DNA of 64,000 nt, taken from contig NC_009418.2 of NCBI RefSeq assembly GCF_000002875.2, positions 790,130 through 854,129 of the forward strand, given 5' to 3'. The translations under genes and the position numbers were made by a program. The notes beneath the pieces were generated by a model that did not search any database, was not told the origin of the DNA, and saw only the letters and a program-made list of their open reading frames with translations. This stretch comes from Leishmania infantum JPCM5. Its lineage: Eukaryota; Euglenozoa; Kinetoplastea; Trypanosomatida; Trypanosomatidae. Every line of letters begins with the position of its first letter. Positions within the stretch are counted from its first letter, which is position 1. Positions 29,992 to 40,695 of this stretch are shown piece by piece.

Positions 29992-30854
29992 CCTTATCCG
30001 TGCGCAAAAGCATGCAAAACAGAGGAGCAGCAAAAAAAAAAATTGAGCGTGGCAGCGCCCTCCGCAGCGCAACGCGGAGGAACAACAAAGCGCAAGCACG
30101 CGGAAAGTGCCTCCGCGGCCTCTCAGTGCTGCTCCCTACGCGACGCTTCACCTCGCGACGATAGCGGAAGCGATGCCGTCGAGAGAAGACGTGAAAGAGC
30201 GCAAGCACGCAACACAAAAAGACAAGGAAAAGGGTGGAATCGAGAAGTGGTACGATGCACAACAAGAGAGGGGGCGTGCGGCCGCGCACACGCCAACCCA
30301 CGCGCACTTAGAGAATGCAATTTGGAATCGAAACTGCTTTCACAAGCGAGTCGATAGAGGGGAAGGTGGAGTAGGCGGGAAACGTTGGCGACGCAGGAGG
30401 AGGAACAGCAAGCACTCATTCGAGCACAAGAAGAAAGCGTCGTTGAAATTTTTGGATTCGCTCAGCCATTCTGCCAGTGCCGCCATTCTACAACGTGCGC
30501 TGTAGGAAGCCTGCCCGCCCGCCCGCCCCCTCCCCCACGCACATACACCTTTGGTTGTTGCTGTTCAGCCTTTGCGCGTGATGTTCAGTCAATAAACAAA
30601 CTCGGCGTTCTGGCGCTTCTTTTGCGCCCCCGTACTCGAGAGAGCCGCACGTCATCCAGACGCCGATGCCACGTTTTTGTTTGTGAATATATGAGTGCTA
30701 GTGTGAATTACGATTCTTTTTTTTTTTGGCAGTGCTAAAGCAGCTCTGTTGCAGGCATCACCTCCGCCGCGCAGAGAGGGTGGTGGTGCGAAGGGGTCAA
30801 TGGCACGTGCGAGCCCTCGAGTCCACCTCCTCCTTCACGCTCGTGTCCAGGTGA
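29992..30854. other. Intergenic region upstream of OGG1
   Basis: No gene seen. A run of A on the plus strand near 30032-30042 (T tract in the transcript), followed by AG at 29994-29993, is the probable trans-splice signal of OGG1; it lies immediately before the first ATG, leaving almost no leader. A ten-base T run lies at 30718-30727. Confidence 0.55.
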
Positions 30855-33800
30855 TCACGTGCCGCTCGCCGTTGCCGCTTTCTCCAGCATTCGCAACACC
30901 TCATCAGCCAGAACGCGGGTGGGGCGATCGGGGTGCATGAGGGCGATGGGCTGCAGCGCAGACGCGGCGGAGCTCAGAAGCCGCTGCCCATCTTCGAGCG
31001 CGCACCAGGGTGAAGATGAAAAGCCCATACGGGTGGAAGGCGTCGACGTGACCATCTGCGTGTTCATTCCGTCCATGCTCAGGAAGAGCTCGGGAGCAGC
31101 GACAAGGACCGCAGAGAGGAGGCGGACGCCGACGATTTGCACCGCTGCCGACGCCGTAAACCGCACGCATCCGAGGGAAAAGCTCACCAGCGCCTCCCTC
31201 TCCTCCCACGCAAGCCGGAAAAGGAGAGACGACGAGGCCGACGACTTGTCTTCTGCCGAGTTGGTCAAGGCAGGGGCAGTGGGGCTGCCGATCTTGCGCG
31301 CCATCAGAACAGCCTGAAAAATGACACTGCATGCGTCCACGGCTGCACGACACTCGTGCCGTTCTCTCCCCACCACACTTCTGCAAGCAGCGTTCGACAG
31401 CTCCACAATCGGGCGGAGGAAGCCGCGAAACCAACACAGCAGCAGACCCTTCGCATGGGCGGGGTGAAGAGAGATGGCGTTCAGCACGCACTGATGAACG
31501 CGGATGCATAGCTGGAAACGCGCCAGCTGCCGGGCCCAATCGGTTTCACTGCCAGCGTCGTCGTACCTCGGCAGCTCCTCCGACGTCTCGCGCTTCTCGG
31601 CGTCTCTGTACGCCTTCGCCAACCCTGTCAGCGGCGTCTCAAGGAGGCTGTTGCACAAGGCGTAGAGAGCGGAGGTGTAACCGTTGCCGGAAGTCGGTAG
31701 AGAAGATGACGTTGGAAAACCGTCGGTTTTGGATAGCGTCACAACGCCGACGACGGCTGCAGCATCGATAGCGGCGACGCACAGTCGCTGTTTCATGGCC
31801 TCCGCCTTTTCGCTCGAGCCCTGGTTGATAGGTATCCCTGGCCCCGCTTCGCCGGCTTCTCCCACTGAGTTCCCCTGCTGCGACGATGACAAGTTGACAG
31901 ATATGTCCCCTTCCTCTTCCATCAGCCATTGGGGCAACGTGACAGTCAACAGTCGCTCCAGCGTGGCGCGGTACTCTAGGACAACCTGCAAGTCACTGGC
32001 CAAGTAACTGCCGTGATCTGCTGAAAGAGGCGCCGCCGTCGATGCCGATGGGTCGCTGTGCCGCGACGCTGTCTGCACACTCGCAGCGGCAAGGTACGAT
32101 GACACGCCGAAGAGATACACCCGATACGCAAACAGCCTCGACGACGACAGCTCGCCACCCGGCGAGTTCGAGGCGTTGGAGGGCTCATTGTCTTTTGCCT
32201 GTGCCGCTGTCCACCGCGTCCACGCGTGGAAGAAGAGCCTCGCCGGAAAGCGGCACACCACTTCCAACGCAACCCGCTGAATTTCCGGGTACGCGGCAAA
32301 AATCGTCGCATCCGACTTCGCCTCCATTGTGACGCCGCGCCAGAGGACTCGCCACAGTCGGCGCACAATAGTGGCAACGTCATCGTCGTCGTCCTCCTCC
32401 TCAGGTGAATCCACTGCATCCGTCACGAATGTCGCGTCTGCAACGGCGAATGTTTTGGGGGCACAACTGCGTAAGCACAGGAGCGGCAGCAGCAGTGCGT
32501 GCAGGCGCGCCGACGCGCCTGCGTCGGCCCCGCTGCCGGTGCCCCCTGCACGGCAAGCAATGCGCGCCCACCTGTCATCAGGCGGTCCTTCCGTGGCCGA
32601 CGCACGTGCAAAGAACGTGTCCCAGATGGCTCGAAGGTGCATCTTGTTTAAGCGAGCCTGGGCAGCTGGCGAGAGGTCATCGTTGACGAGGCCGGTAAGC
32701 GAGGCGGTAAGCCGCACCATGTACTTCATGGCCCACTGCACCCACTCTACGACAGGGGCACCAGAGTCGCTGGCATAATCAGCTGTGCCGTCACCCGCTC
32801 CGCGGTTCGCTTGACGGGCCAGAAACTGAAGGAGAGGAAGGGAATGACAAGCGTACGTCCAGCTCGCTGCCGCCGCCCGCACCCACCGATCTGTGAGCGT
32901 CAGAAGCGCCGTCTGCAACTGCGCTTCCTTGCGACGCCAGTTGCCGGCGCGCGCTTCAGAAGATGATGGGTCCATCTCGGCCGCTGTGGTCGGCAGGGCA
33001 GCCGGTGTTGAGGACAAGTCGTGCGCCGATCCAGCAATACCATCAGCTGAGTAGAGGAGGGCCTGTGATAGAATGTCGCCTGGCGTCTGCGGAGTCGGTC
33101 GCCGCACCATAGTAGGGTTCTGCTCGCTGTCTACACCGTCGGTATTCCTCTTGATCCCTCCAGGCGCGACTACAGCGCTGAGGGTGCCGCCGTTCGCCGC
33201 GGACTGGCACTGATACCCGCATTGCAACAGCAGGAGGTACGTCTCCGCTGTGTCCGTGTGTGCGGTGACAACGGAGGTCAACGCCGACAGCGCGGCGCTT
33301 TGCTTCCGTCCCGTGTCATCTCTTTGCACACAGAGGTGCAAGAGCGGGAGCAGCACGTCGTCCGGGTGCACCTTGGCAAACAAGGACGAGCTCAGCAGCC
33401 GCACGCACAGCTCCTCGTCCGGCAGCCGCAGCAACAGGTTCTCCGCAAGGAGTCTGAGTACGTGGCGTCGGCGTGCGCCTACAGACTTCGAATGGCCACC
33501 AAACCACGGCGCCACGGTATCCGGCGCGCTGGAGCGCGAGGGACGTTCCTCCGCTGTGTCCTCCTCCGCGGCGCGCTGCTCCGAGACGAGGTCCGGTAGG
33601 TTACACAGCACCTCCAGCACATGTCGCCGCGTGGCCGTGCTACCGTGCTCCAGCATACGAAACAGCGCCGGGATAAGACGGTATGGGTGCTCAAGAATAG
33701 ACACGCACAGCAGCTCACCAACGCACCGCGACGCGGCGTCGTCCTCGCTCTCGAGTAGCTCTAGCAGCTGGTCGGACGAGTCCGCGGCGAAGCCAGCGAG

Positions 33801-35492
33801 AGCGCCGCTTCGCACCGCCGCGTCTAGCACGGCGCGCGAAAGCAGTGAGGCTAACCGAAGCACTCGCTCATTGCGGTACCGCAACGCCCGCTGTACCAGA
33901 AGAGCGTGGATCTGTTGTGTCACACCGCTGTCTGTGGCCCACAACTCCGCCTGCAGCGTTGTGGTGGGTGCGGCTGCGACGAGCGCGAGGCACGCACTTA
34001 AAGCCGCATCGGTCGCCATGAAGGTTGTCCGCTCGTTCTCCTTCGCATCGTGCAGGGTGGGCACGCGCAGAAGGGCGCTGGCCATGAACATCAAAACGTC
34101 CCTGTACGCTGGCAGAACCAAACCTGCCGACGTCGTCGGCACGCCCAGGCCTCCATGCACGGCGACCCACACACCAGTCAAGTTGCGAACAAGGAAGCAC
34201 ATCTGCAGCGTGTGGGCCCATACCATCTCCGTCAGACTCTGTGCGTTGTGCGATGAAGCCCCGTTGAACTCGCGCGTCGCGTTGAGGAGCGAGTACTGCA
34301 GCAGTTCCTGGTGTTTGACCACATCTGTGAAGACGTCCTCGAGCTGCTTCGAGACAGCTGACAGCAGCGCCGTTGCCGGCGTCGCTGCTGTGCGGGGGCC
34401 GCGGTGGTCAAACTCCTCGGCAAGCCAACGAAAACCGCGTCGCAGCGCGTTGCGGACCATTGTGACGCACCCCCACAGGCACGCTGGAAGGTCACGATCG
34501 AGCACCGGCGGGCGTTTCTTCTGCCTCCTTGACTTGAGTGCTGCCTCTTTGGTGTCCACGGATGAGTCGGCCTCGGCGTCCATGTGCGCCAACAGCACGT
34601 CCGTGGTGAGCCAGTACACACAGTGCACGACGAGGTGATTCAGCTCAACCGTCAGCCGGCTCGGCAGCGGGGCGGCGCCGCCCGCATCCGTCCTCCTCGC
34701 GGCGTGCAGTGCGCTCTCGCGCATCGACTCCTCCACGTAGCTCGCAACAGCCGGCACCATGCTCTGTGCAATGCCTGTGAACAGTTCTGTGTGTTCGGCG
34801 CACAGTCGCTGGCCCTCGGCGTGGCCGGTGGCCAACATGCGAAGCGTGTTCGACAGGATGAGAAGAAATCCAAGCTGGTACCGTCGGTTTGCATGCACGA
34901 GCCGAACAAATCGGTCATCGAGCTCCTTGTGCTCGCTGCTGCCCATCACAAAACCCCTCAGTGGCAGCCCTTGCAGTAGCGCTTGCGTCCACTCATGCGT
35001 GCAGCATGGACGCTCGTTGCCCTGACCGTGGGCCGTCGCCGGGTCACAGAGAATGCGTGTGCTCAAAAAGATGGCACACTCCAAGTCCGCAGCAGAGCGG
35101 GTGGCCACAAGCGCCATGCGATACAGCACCGCTTGCCACCCGCGAAGTACGCACGCGTCCGTCGCCGTCGCCGCTGACAACGCGGCGTCGCGATGCGTCT
35201 CGCCCTCTTTGGAAGGGGCCAACGCAGGCTCATGATTCGCGGCGCCTATCCCTGCCCCCGTCAACGTGAGCGTGGTTGCACGGACACCGTACAGAAGCCC
35301 GCGGTACGCCTGCTGCACCGAGTAGCTGCACATCTGCTCGTCTGTCGAAACCTTCTCATACAAAAGGCGTTGCAGCGAAGCCTCGAACGGCACCACGTCG
35401 ACCAGCAGCGGCGAGGAGGTCAGGTAGGATGCTGCGGACGATTCTTGCCGCGGCACCGCCGACGGCGTAAGCAACAACGATGATGCGTTCAT
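30855..35492 (-). CDS. Large helical hypothetical protein, possible HEAT/ARM-like solenoid
   Basis: A 1545-residue protein from the ATG at 35492. The frame is open ten codons further, but only from a GTG, and an AG acceptor lies between (35509-35508). Nearly the whole length is Leu/Ala-rich with amphipathic helices, for example EDDAASRCVGELLCVSILEH, RLIPALFRMLEHGSTATRRH followed by VLEVLCNLPDLVSEQ, and LCVRLLSSSLFAKVHPDDVL. These look like HEAT or ARM repeats, most clearly between about residues 560 and 760. Ser/Thr-rich linkers break the helices near 790-850 and 1230-1260, and an acidic DSPEEEDDDDDVATI stretch occurs near 1060. No catalytic motif is seen. Large solenoid proteins of this kind serve in nuclear transport, checkpoint or chromosome scaffolds; I cannot say which. 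Confidence 0.85.
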   Translation of the reverse strand: MNASSLLLTPSAVPRQESSAASYLTSSPLLVDVVPFEASLQRLLYEKVSTDEQMCSYSVQQAYRGLLYGVRATTLTLTGAGIGAANHEPALAPSKEGETHRDAALSAATATDACVLRGWQAVLYRMALVATRSAADLECAIFLSTRILCDPATAHGQGNERPCCTHEWTQALLQGLPLRGFVMGSSEHKELDDRFVRLVHANRRYQLGFLLILSNTLRMLATGHAEGQRLCAEHTELFTGIAQSMVPAVASYVEESMRESALHAARRTDAGGAAPLPSRLTVELNHLVVHCVYWLTTDVLLAHMDAEADSSVDTKEAALKSRRQKKRPPVLDRDLPACLWGCVTMVRNALRRGFRWLAEEFDHRGPRTAATPATALLSAVSKQLEDVFTDVVKHQELLQYSLLNATREFNGASSHNAQSLTEMVWAHTLQMCFLVRNLTGVWVAVHGGLGVPTTSAGLVLPAYRDVLMFMASALLRVPTLHDAKENERTTFMATDAALSACLALVAAAPTTTLQAELWATDSGVTQQIHALLVQRALRYRNERVLRLASLLSRAVLDAAVRSGALAGFAADSSDQLLELLESEDDAASRCVGELLCVSILEHPYRLIPALFRMLEHGSTATRRHVLEVLCNLPDLVSEQRAAEEDTAEERPSRSSAPDTVAPWFGGHSKSVGARRRHVLRLLAENLLLRLPDEELCVRLLSSSLFAKVHPDDVLLPLLHLCVQRDDTGRKQSAALSALTSVVTAHTDTAETYLLLLQCGYQCQSAANGGTLSAVVAPGGIKRNTDGVDSEQNPTMVRRPTPQTPGDILSQALLYSADGIAGSAHDLSSTPAALPTTAAEMDPSSSEARAGNWRRKEAQLQTALLTLTDRWVRAAAASWTYACHSLPLLQFLARQANRGAGDGTADYASDSGAPVVEWVQWAMKYMVRLTASLTGLVNDDLSPAAQARLNKMHLRAIWDTFFARASATEGPPDDRWARIACRAGGTGSGADAGASARLHALLLPLLCLRSCAPKTFAVADATFVTDAVDSPEEEDDDDDVATIVRRLWRVLWRGVTMEAKSDATIFAAYPEIQRVALEVVCRFPARLFFHAWTRWTAAQAKDNEPSNASNSPGGELSSSRLFAYRVYLFGVSSYLAAASVQTASRHSDPSASTAAPLSADHGSYLASDLQVVLEYRATLERLLTVTLPQWLMEEEGDISVNLSSSQQGNSVGEAGEAGPGIPINQGSSEKAEAMKQRLCVAAIDAAAVVGVVTLSKTDGFPTSSSLPTSGNGYTSALYALCNSLLETPLTGLAKAYRDAEKRETSEELPRYDDAGSETDWARQLARFQLCIRVHQCVLNAISLHPAHAKGLLLCWFRGFLRPIVELSNAACRSVVGRERHECRAAVDACSVIFQAVLMARKIGSPTAPALTNSAEDKSSASSSLLFRLAWEEREALVSFSLGCVRFTASAAVQIVGVRLLSAVLVAAPELFLSMDGMNTQMVTSTPSTRMGFSSSPWCALEDGQRLLSSAASALQPIALMHPDRPTRVLADEVLRMLEKAATASGT

Positions 35493-35507
35493 TGTACCCT
35501 CGTCTAC

Positions 35508-35545
35508 CTGCCCTCGAAGCACGAAACAGAAAAGGCGTGAGCGTC
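35508..35545 (-). promoter_or_regulatory. Predicted spliced-leader acceptor of the 1545-residue protein gene
   Basis: A CCTTTTCTGTTTCGTGC tract on the minus strand is followed by GGGCAG, with AG at 35509-35508, 16 bases before the ATG. It supports the start at 35492. Confidence 0.55.
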
Positions 35546-37527
35546 GCGAGAGCGCAGGAAGCGAGAAAGAAGGAGTGTTTGAATGGGGCAGCGGTGACAG
35601 AGTTTCCCGCGTGTTGCGGGGAGCGCGAAGCTTATCCTAATGGGAAGGTGCGGAGAGATGCAATACGGAACGCTAGCCCTTTCACATAGGTATGTATATA
35701 TGAATAATAGCAGCCCACAATATCTGTACGTGGGCAAGTGGGATCATTCCCTAGCGATGAAAACGAAAACAGAAGAAGGAAGGACGCGGCAGTGGCGCAG
35801 GTTGGAAGACACAGCCAAGCGCACATGGGGAGGTCGGAGAGTCATCAAAGAGAGAGACAGAGGAAGAGGGCGCACACATCGCGGGTAGCCGGAAAAAAAA
35901 AAACAGCGAGATCTGCGTGTGTGTGCGTTTAGGGTAGCTCAAAGCCATAGCACCAGCCAAACAGGCAAAGCCGAGATGCGCCCCCCCCGCCTACTTCTAG
36001 GCGGCGCCATCGCCACTTGCCACCGCGGAATTCCTGATACGCTTCTCAGTTTTACCTGTCCTGGGGAGTAGACAGGGTCAACGTCAGTTTGTTTCTGCTT
36101 GGCGTCATCAGCACCGTTGCCCACAACTCCGCAGAGAGGAACAGAAGGCCCACTCGGAGAGAGAGACACTGGAGCGCAGGACGAAGATGGACAGAAAACA
36201 AGAGAGGGAAAGCTAATAAACATGTAATGCAGGAAGGACAATAAGAAGTACGAAAACACAACAAAAACGCTGTCGGCGAAAGAAAACAACAGCGAAAAAT
36301 ACGTGCACCGCGCACGGAGATGGACACTAAAGAACAGAGTTGCACCCTCGGAACGACGAGGAGGAGAAAATCGACGCAATACGAGCCTACAGCGTGTGTA
36401 TGTCTGTGTGTGTGTGCGTGTGGACAAAGTGAAAAGCGACCAAGCACGAGACAAAATCAAAACCTCGAAAAAAAACGAGCAGAGAAAGTGATCGAGCTTT
36501 TAGAAACCCCCTCCACACACACACACACACACACAAACAGGCAGACATATGTAAGCAGACAAGCGTGAAGGTAACAACCAAACAATCAGAAGCACACACA
36601 CACACAAACACAGGAGCAAAGAGTGCAGCTCCACAGCACAGACGCCTAGACGTAAGAAAGAAGGAAAGAAGGGAGGAAGGGAAGAAGGAAGGCGGGAGGA
36701 GGAGAGGGGATACAACGCGGCGGTGCAAGTTAGTGCTTTATTTCCCTCTCTTTCTTTCCCCTTTGTGTATGTGTGTGTGTGTGAGGGTCGGTGCGTAGGC
36801 AAGGGATGGGTAGGTTATTGTTGTGAAGGGCAGAAGGAAATAAGGTAGATAGAGCGAAAAAAAAAAGACTACAGCACACACACACATACAAGGACGGACG
36901 AGAACAGAGGTAACGAAGAAAACAAGCGAAGATGATAGCGTCAGAAAAGCGGTGGGCAGAGAGGGATTACACGGAGAGAGGCACTGCAGTACGCTAAAGA
37001 GTCACCAAAAGGCTGAGACAGAGACAGAGTGCAGCATCAGGAGCACGGGACGGGTAGGGAAAGGAAGGGGAGGAGGACAACAACACAAAAAAAAAATAGA
37101 GCACATCAACACTTAAAAGAAAACAAAGAAGAGGCTCAGCCGGTAAAGAAAGAAAAGATGCAATGTAAAGAAAAGGGGACTGGGAAGAAAGAAGACAAGA
37201 GAGAGAAGTAAAGGGAGGGCGCAGATCTTCATACATGGCAACAGAGAAAAGGGGGAAAAACGAGTCATCCATTGCACCCTCTCACCACTACTCTAGTAGC
37301 GCGAACAAGAACAAAATCGGAGAGGGACACACAAATTCGGGTGAGAGAGCAACAATGAAAATAAACTAGACAAAGAGAAGGCAGCAGGAGCTGCACCAGC
37401 ATACGAAACCAACAGCCACCCAAAGGGCAACACCGCAGCAGAAGCACGTCTCCTGCCCTTTGCCATAGCAACTCGCTTTCAAACTGACATCAACGCATTA
37501 GCACGTGAAAACGGCAATAAAAAAATC

Positions 37528-37544
37528 TATATATATATATATAT
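37528..37544. repeat. TA microsatellite
   Basis: An uninterrupted TA dinucleotide run of about 17 bases, next to an A-rich stretch. A similar run, TA at 43024-43036, lies 5.5 kb away beyond the repeats. Confidence 0.8.
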
Positions 37545-38011
37545 CGCACATTTTGAGAGCACATGCGAACGGCGATAACACGCACACACACAAAAAAAGG
37601 AGGAGAGGAACCACAACGCAAGAGGTAAAACGAGAGCACACAAAACGGCTTGAGGTACAGCGACAACGAGAAGTAGGTGGGGGGGGGTATCGTGCGGTAG
37701 CGTGCGCGTGGGCGACAGAGGGAGAGGACGTCATGTAGGATCGACCCGCCTCACGTGCCAGCGAGTACACATACACACAAGCAAAAAGGCCAACGACGAG
37801 AGAAAAAAGCGCGCCAATGCACATCAATGAAGACACTCATACGCTCACCGGCGCACGCCAACACCTATACAGAGACGAGCCAAAACAAAGAGTGGCGGAA
37901 GCGGAGAGTCACCAGCACAAAGGACGGGAGCGGCAAGAGACACTGAGACAAGAAAATTCACCTACATACAATTTCTTTTTCAGACGCGTATATTATCTGC
38001 CCTATAGCGTG

Positions 38012-38420
38012 AGTCCAGCTCCACCCCACCTCGCCCTGGCGCAGGCCTCCATTGCGCGGCACGAAGCAGGCCTAGGCGCGCGCGCTGCAGCAATGCGCCG
38101 ACGCGGTCATGCGAGAGCACGGCCCCCTGCCTCAACCTGTACCCACACCCACCCGCCGCGTCGCAGGTCGCCTCACAGCCGCTCCCCCATCACGCCGGTC
38201 GCCACCTCTGGTGCAGTCCAGTAGGCGTGACACTCAGGCCCTCCACCACACCAGGAGGCAGTGCTGAAGGCCGGCGGCAGGATACATTCGAGTCGCGCGG
38301 ACACGCTGCCCGATCATAGGGGTGGCACAAGCTGTGGGCACTGCCGCCGGCCGCTCCGACGCAGCGCCGCGCAGGGCCTCCTCGCCGACGTGCGTAGCGG
38401 TAAGCATCACTCTGGCCTCT
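38012..38420. repeat. 409-bp dispersed repeat, copy D
   Basis: Matches 51000-51408 with only about two differences (CCCCCATC against CCCTCATC near 38193, and TCTGG against TCTGA near the right end). It starts at AGTCCAGCTCCACC and ends near CCTCT. It is GC-rich in an A-rich surrounding, and I see no similarity to the 1.83-kb element beyond short GC words. A 12-bp perfect inverted repeat, GGCCGGCGGCAG at 38269-38280 and CTGCCGCCGGCC at 38341-38352, could form a stem. On the minus strand a 65-codon frame starting near 38431 runs through it. The family is unknown; a short retroposon relic (SIDER-like) is a reasonable guess. Confidence 0.75.
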
Positions 38421-40695
38421 TCCTGTGTCAAGGGGACTGAACACTGGAAAGCCCCGTCGAGGTGTCCCTATCCTTCAACGTAGACAAAAAAGTGAAGAAA
38501 AACGACAAAAAAGAAAGAGAGCTCCTAACAAGGGCGAAAGTCCGGTAAGAAAGAGGAGCACCGACATACATAACGGCAGTGGCGGTGGAAGTGTGCGGGT
38601 ATGGAGGAGGGGCTGGCGACATGAAATGCATGCATGTGAAAGAAGCCTCGCAGCGTTTTACAGGCGCAGGAACAACCGCAAAAGCGACACTCACACGCTG
38701 AGAGTGAGAGAGTATGCTTTCTTGTGTGTGTGCGTGTGTGACCCAGAAGACGACATCTACCGTGATGAGGGGTTCTACACGAGCGACGAAGGGAGAAGAG
38801 GAAGGGGCACAAAAGAAAAATCAAGGACAAGAGGGCAAAAAAAAACGAATAGAAGGAAAAAAAAATATCGTCAAAGTGTGGTAGCGAGTAGCAGCAAAAC
38901 AAACAAGGAAGCGATCGTCATGGCAGCCAGAGTCAGCACAGAAAGCGAGAAACAGAGTTGGGGAGATCCGAAAAGAAAAAAAAGAGAAGGAAGAGGCAAG
39001 AGGCAGGAGGCAGGAGGCAGGGAGACGTGTTACCCCATACGCCGGCTTTCATCCCTGACGTTTTGTGTTCGCCGTCTTTTGTTTTTTTTTTCGGATGCGG
39101 AGAGCGTTGTCGTTGGCAAATTCTCATCCTGCTACTCGATTCCCTCTTATGCACCACTGTTGGCACCACAGCCACGAAGAATGCCACGTATAGACAGCAA
39201 AAAGAATAGAAAAAGAAGCGAGCACACGAAAAAAAATTCAAACAACAAAGAGAGGCGAATTTTCGCCTCAGTCAAACACCTCACGGTGCCATGCTCCCCT
39301 CGCTCCACCGTCCTTTCTGTTACTTCGTCGTCGTTCGACCGTATAGAATGCGAAGAGGCAACACGGAAAGCCGCAACAGAGGCACGACGCGCACATAAAC
39401 AGCTACATAAAGGGAGAAAAGAGTCACAGGAAAGCGCTCAGTATATTACTCCTCTTTGCCTTTTATTCAACTAGGACGTGCGTTCTGCCAAGGTGGGGCG
39501 ATGCAGATGAGCACTCTGCACTCCTCTCCGGCAGAACCCCCTCCCTGTCGCCCTGTTTCGTTCGCCATCCGTTTTCCTTCGTCTTCTGCCGCCGACATGA
39601 GCTTGCACGTTTGTATGCTTCCTCGAGTTCATGACTATGCACCTCCCCCGCTGCAATTATGCTGCAGTGGTGATGCACAGCTCCTTCCTTTTCGGAGGGA
39701 AGGGGGGGGGGGTGCTTCCGCGCCTTGGACTTCATCGGGGGCACCAGATCAGGCTCCACCATACACGCGAAAGGAAGGAACAGCGAAACCTTTGGAAGAG
39801 GAGCGAGGTTGGCGTGGGTAGGATGCACTGCCACACACACACGCCTACAGGCGAACAGGCAAGAGCACATACTATAGAGAAGAGGGGGGCGAGTATCCGC
39901 AGGCCACTCCAGCGACCAGAGGCGCATGCAGGAAAGACAACAACACCGCCAAAGAGGACTCGCAGAAGCCTAGAAAAAGATGAAGCGCACTCATTTGCAC
40001 GGAGGCGCACGCACACCAATGCGCGCTTGCAGATGCGACACACACGCAGACAAGAAATACTGTTTAAGAAAAGAAGCGCGAAGATAGCAGAACTCGCGTC
40101 AATAGTGGTCTACATCGCCTTGAAGAGATCATAATACAAAGGCCAGTAAAGAAACAAGGTAACGGGGAGTCCACTCAAAGAGCTACGTGAGACCTCAGCA
40201 ATACGACTTGGCATCACACACACAGACCTGCAGATCTCGTGGCGCCGGTGCCAGCATATATGCGGGGACGCCCCTCCACAGGAGCAGGAACACGGAGAGC
40301 TAAAGCTCATACAGTCGACGTCGTCGCACCAGGAAACGCCACCGCACCACAAATCTTTTTTTTTTTGCTTTCTTGTGTCGCTCTCATGCTTTTCTCGCCT
40401 CTGTCGCTGGTGTCCACTCCTCTGCCGTCTCTTCCCTTCTTTTTCACTCTACGCCGAATCCTCGAGGTCGTCGTGCGCTCTCTCCCCTTCAGTTTCCGAA
40501 GGCGTGTCAGAACGCCATGCTCTCATCACATACAGAAATCACGTAAGTGCCACTGTATCGGCCCGCTTTTCCTCTGCCCTCTGCATGGTAAGGTAAGATG
40601 GATCACAACCAGAGCGCAGGAAACAGCAACAGGAACACAAAAAAACGTACGTCTGCCAACACATCAACCGGCACTGTCACTACCGTCTTCCGCCT
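38421..40695. other. Middle of the 7.7-kb gene-free region
   Basis: No supported gene. A plus-strand ORF of 349 codons at 38425-39474 is Lys/Arg/Ser-rich, reads against the direction of all genes here, and follows from the purine bias. An A run at 38861-38869 and a T run at 39083-39092 are simple-sequence tracts. Confidence 0.6.

Larger units (their letters stand above)
35493..38011. other. Left part of a 7.7-kb gene-free region, microsatellite-rich
   Basis: No gene is supported. The plus strand is strongly purine- and A-rich from about 36150 to 37980, so the transcript is pyrimidine-rich. Simple repeats include CA at 36514-36534, CA-rich stretches at 36592-36612 and 36875-36887, TA at 37528-37544, and AGGA-type runs at 36655-36710. 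ORFs here are repeat translations. Confidence 0.6.

Noticed and set aside
33250..34638. 462-codon plus-strand ORF
   Set aside because: Antisense shadow of the 1545-residue helical protein.
38425..39474. 349-codon plus-strand ORF
   Set aside because: It is Lys/Arg/Ser-rich, follows from the purine bias of the strand, opposes the direction of all real genes and shows no domain.
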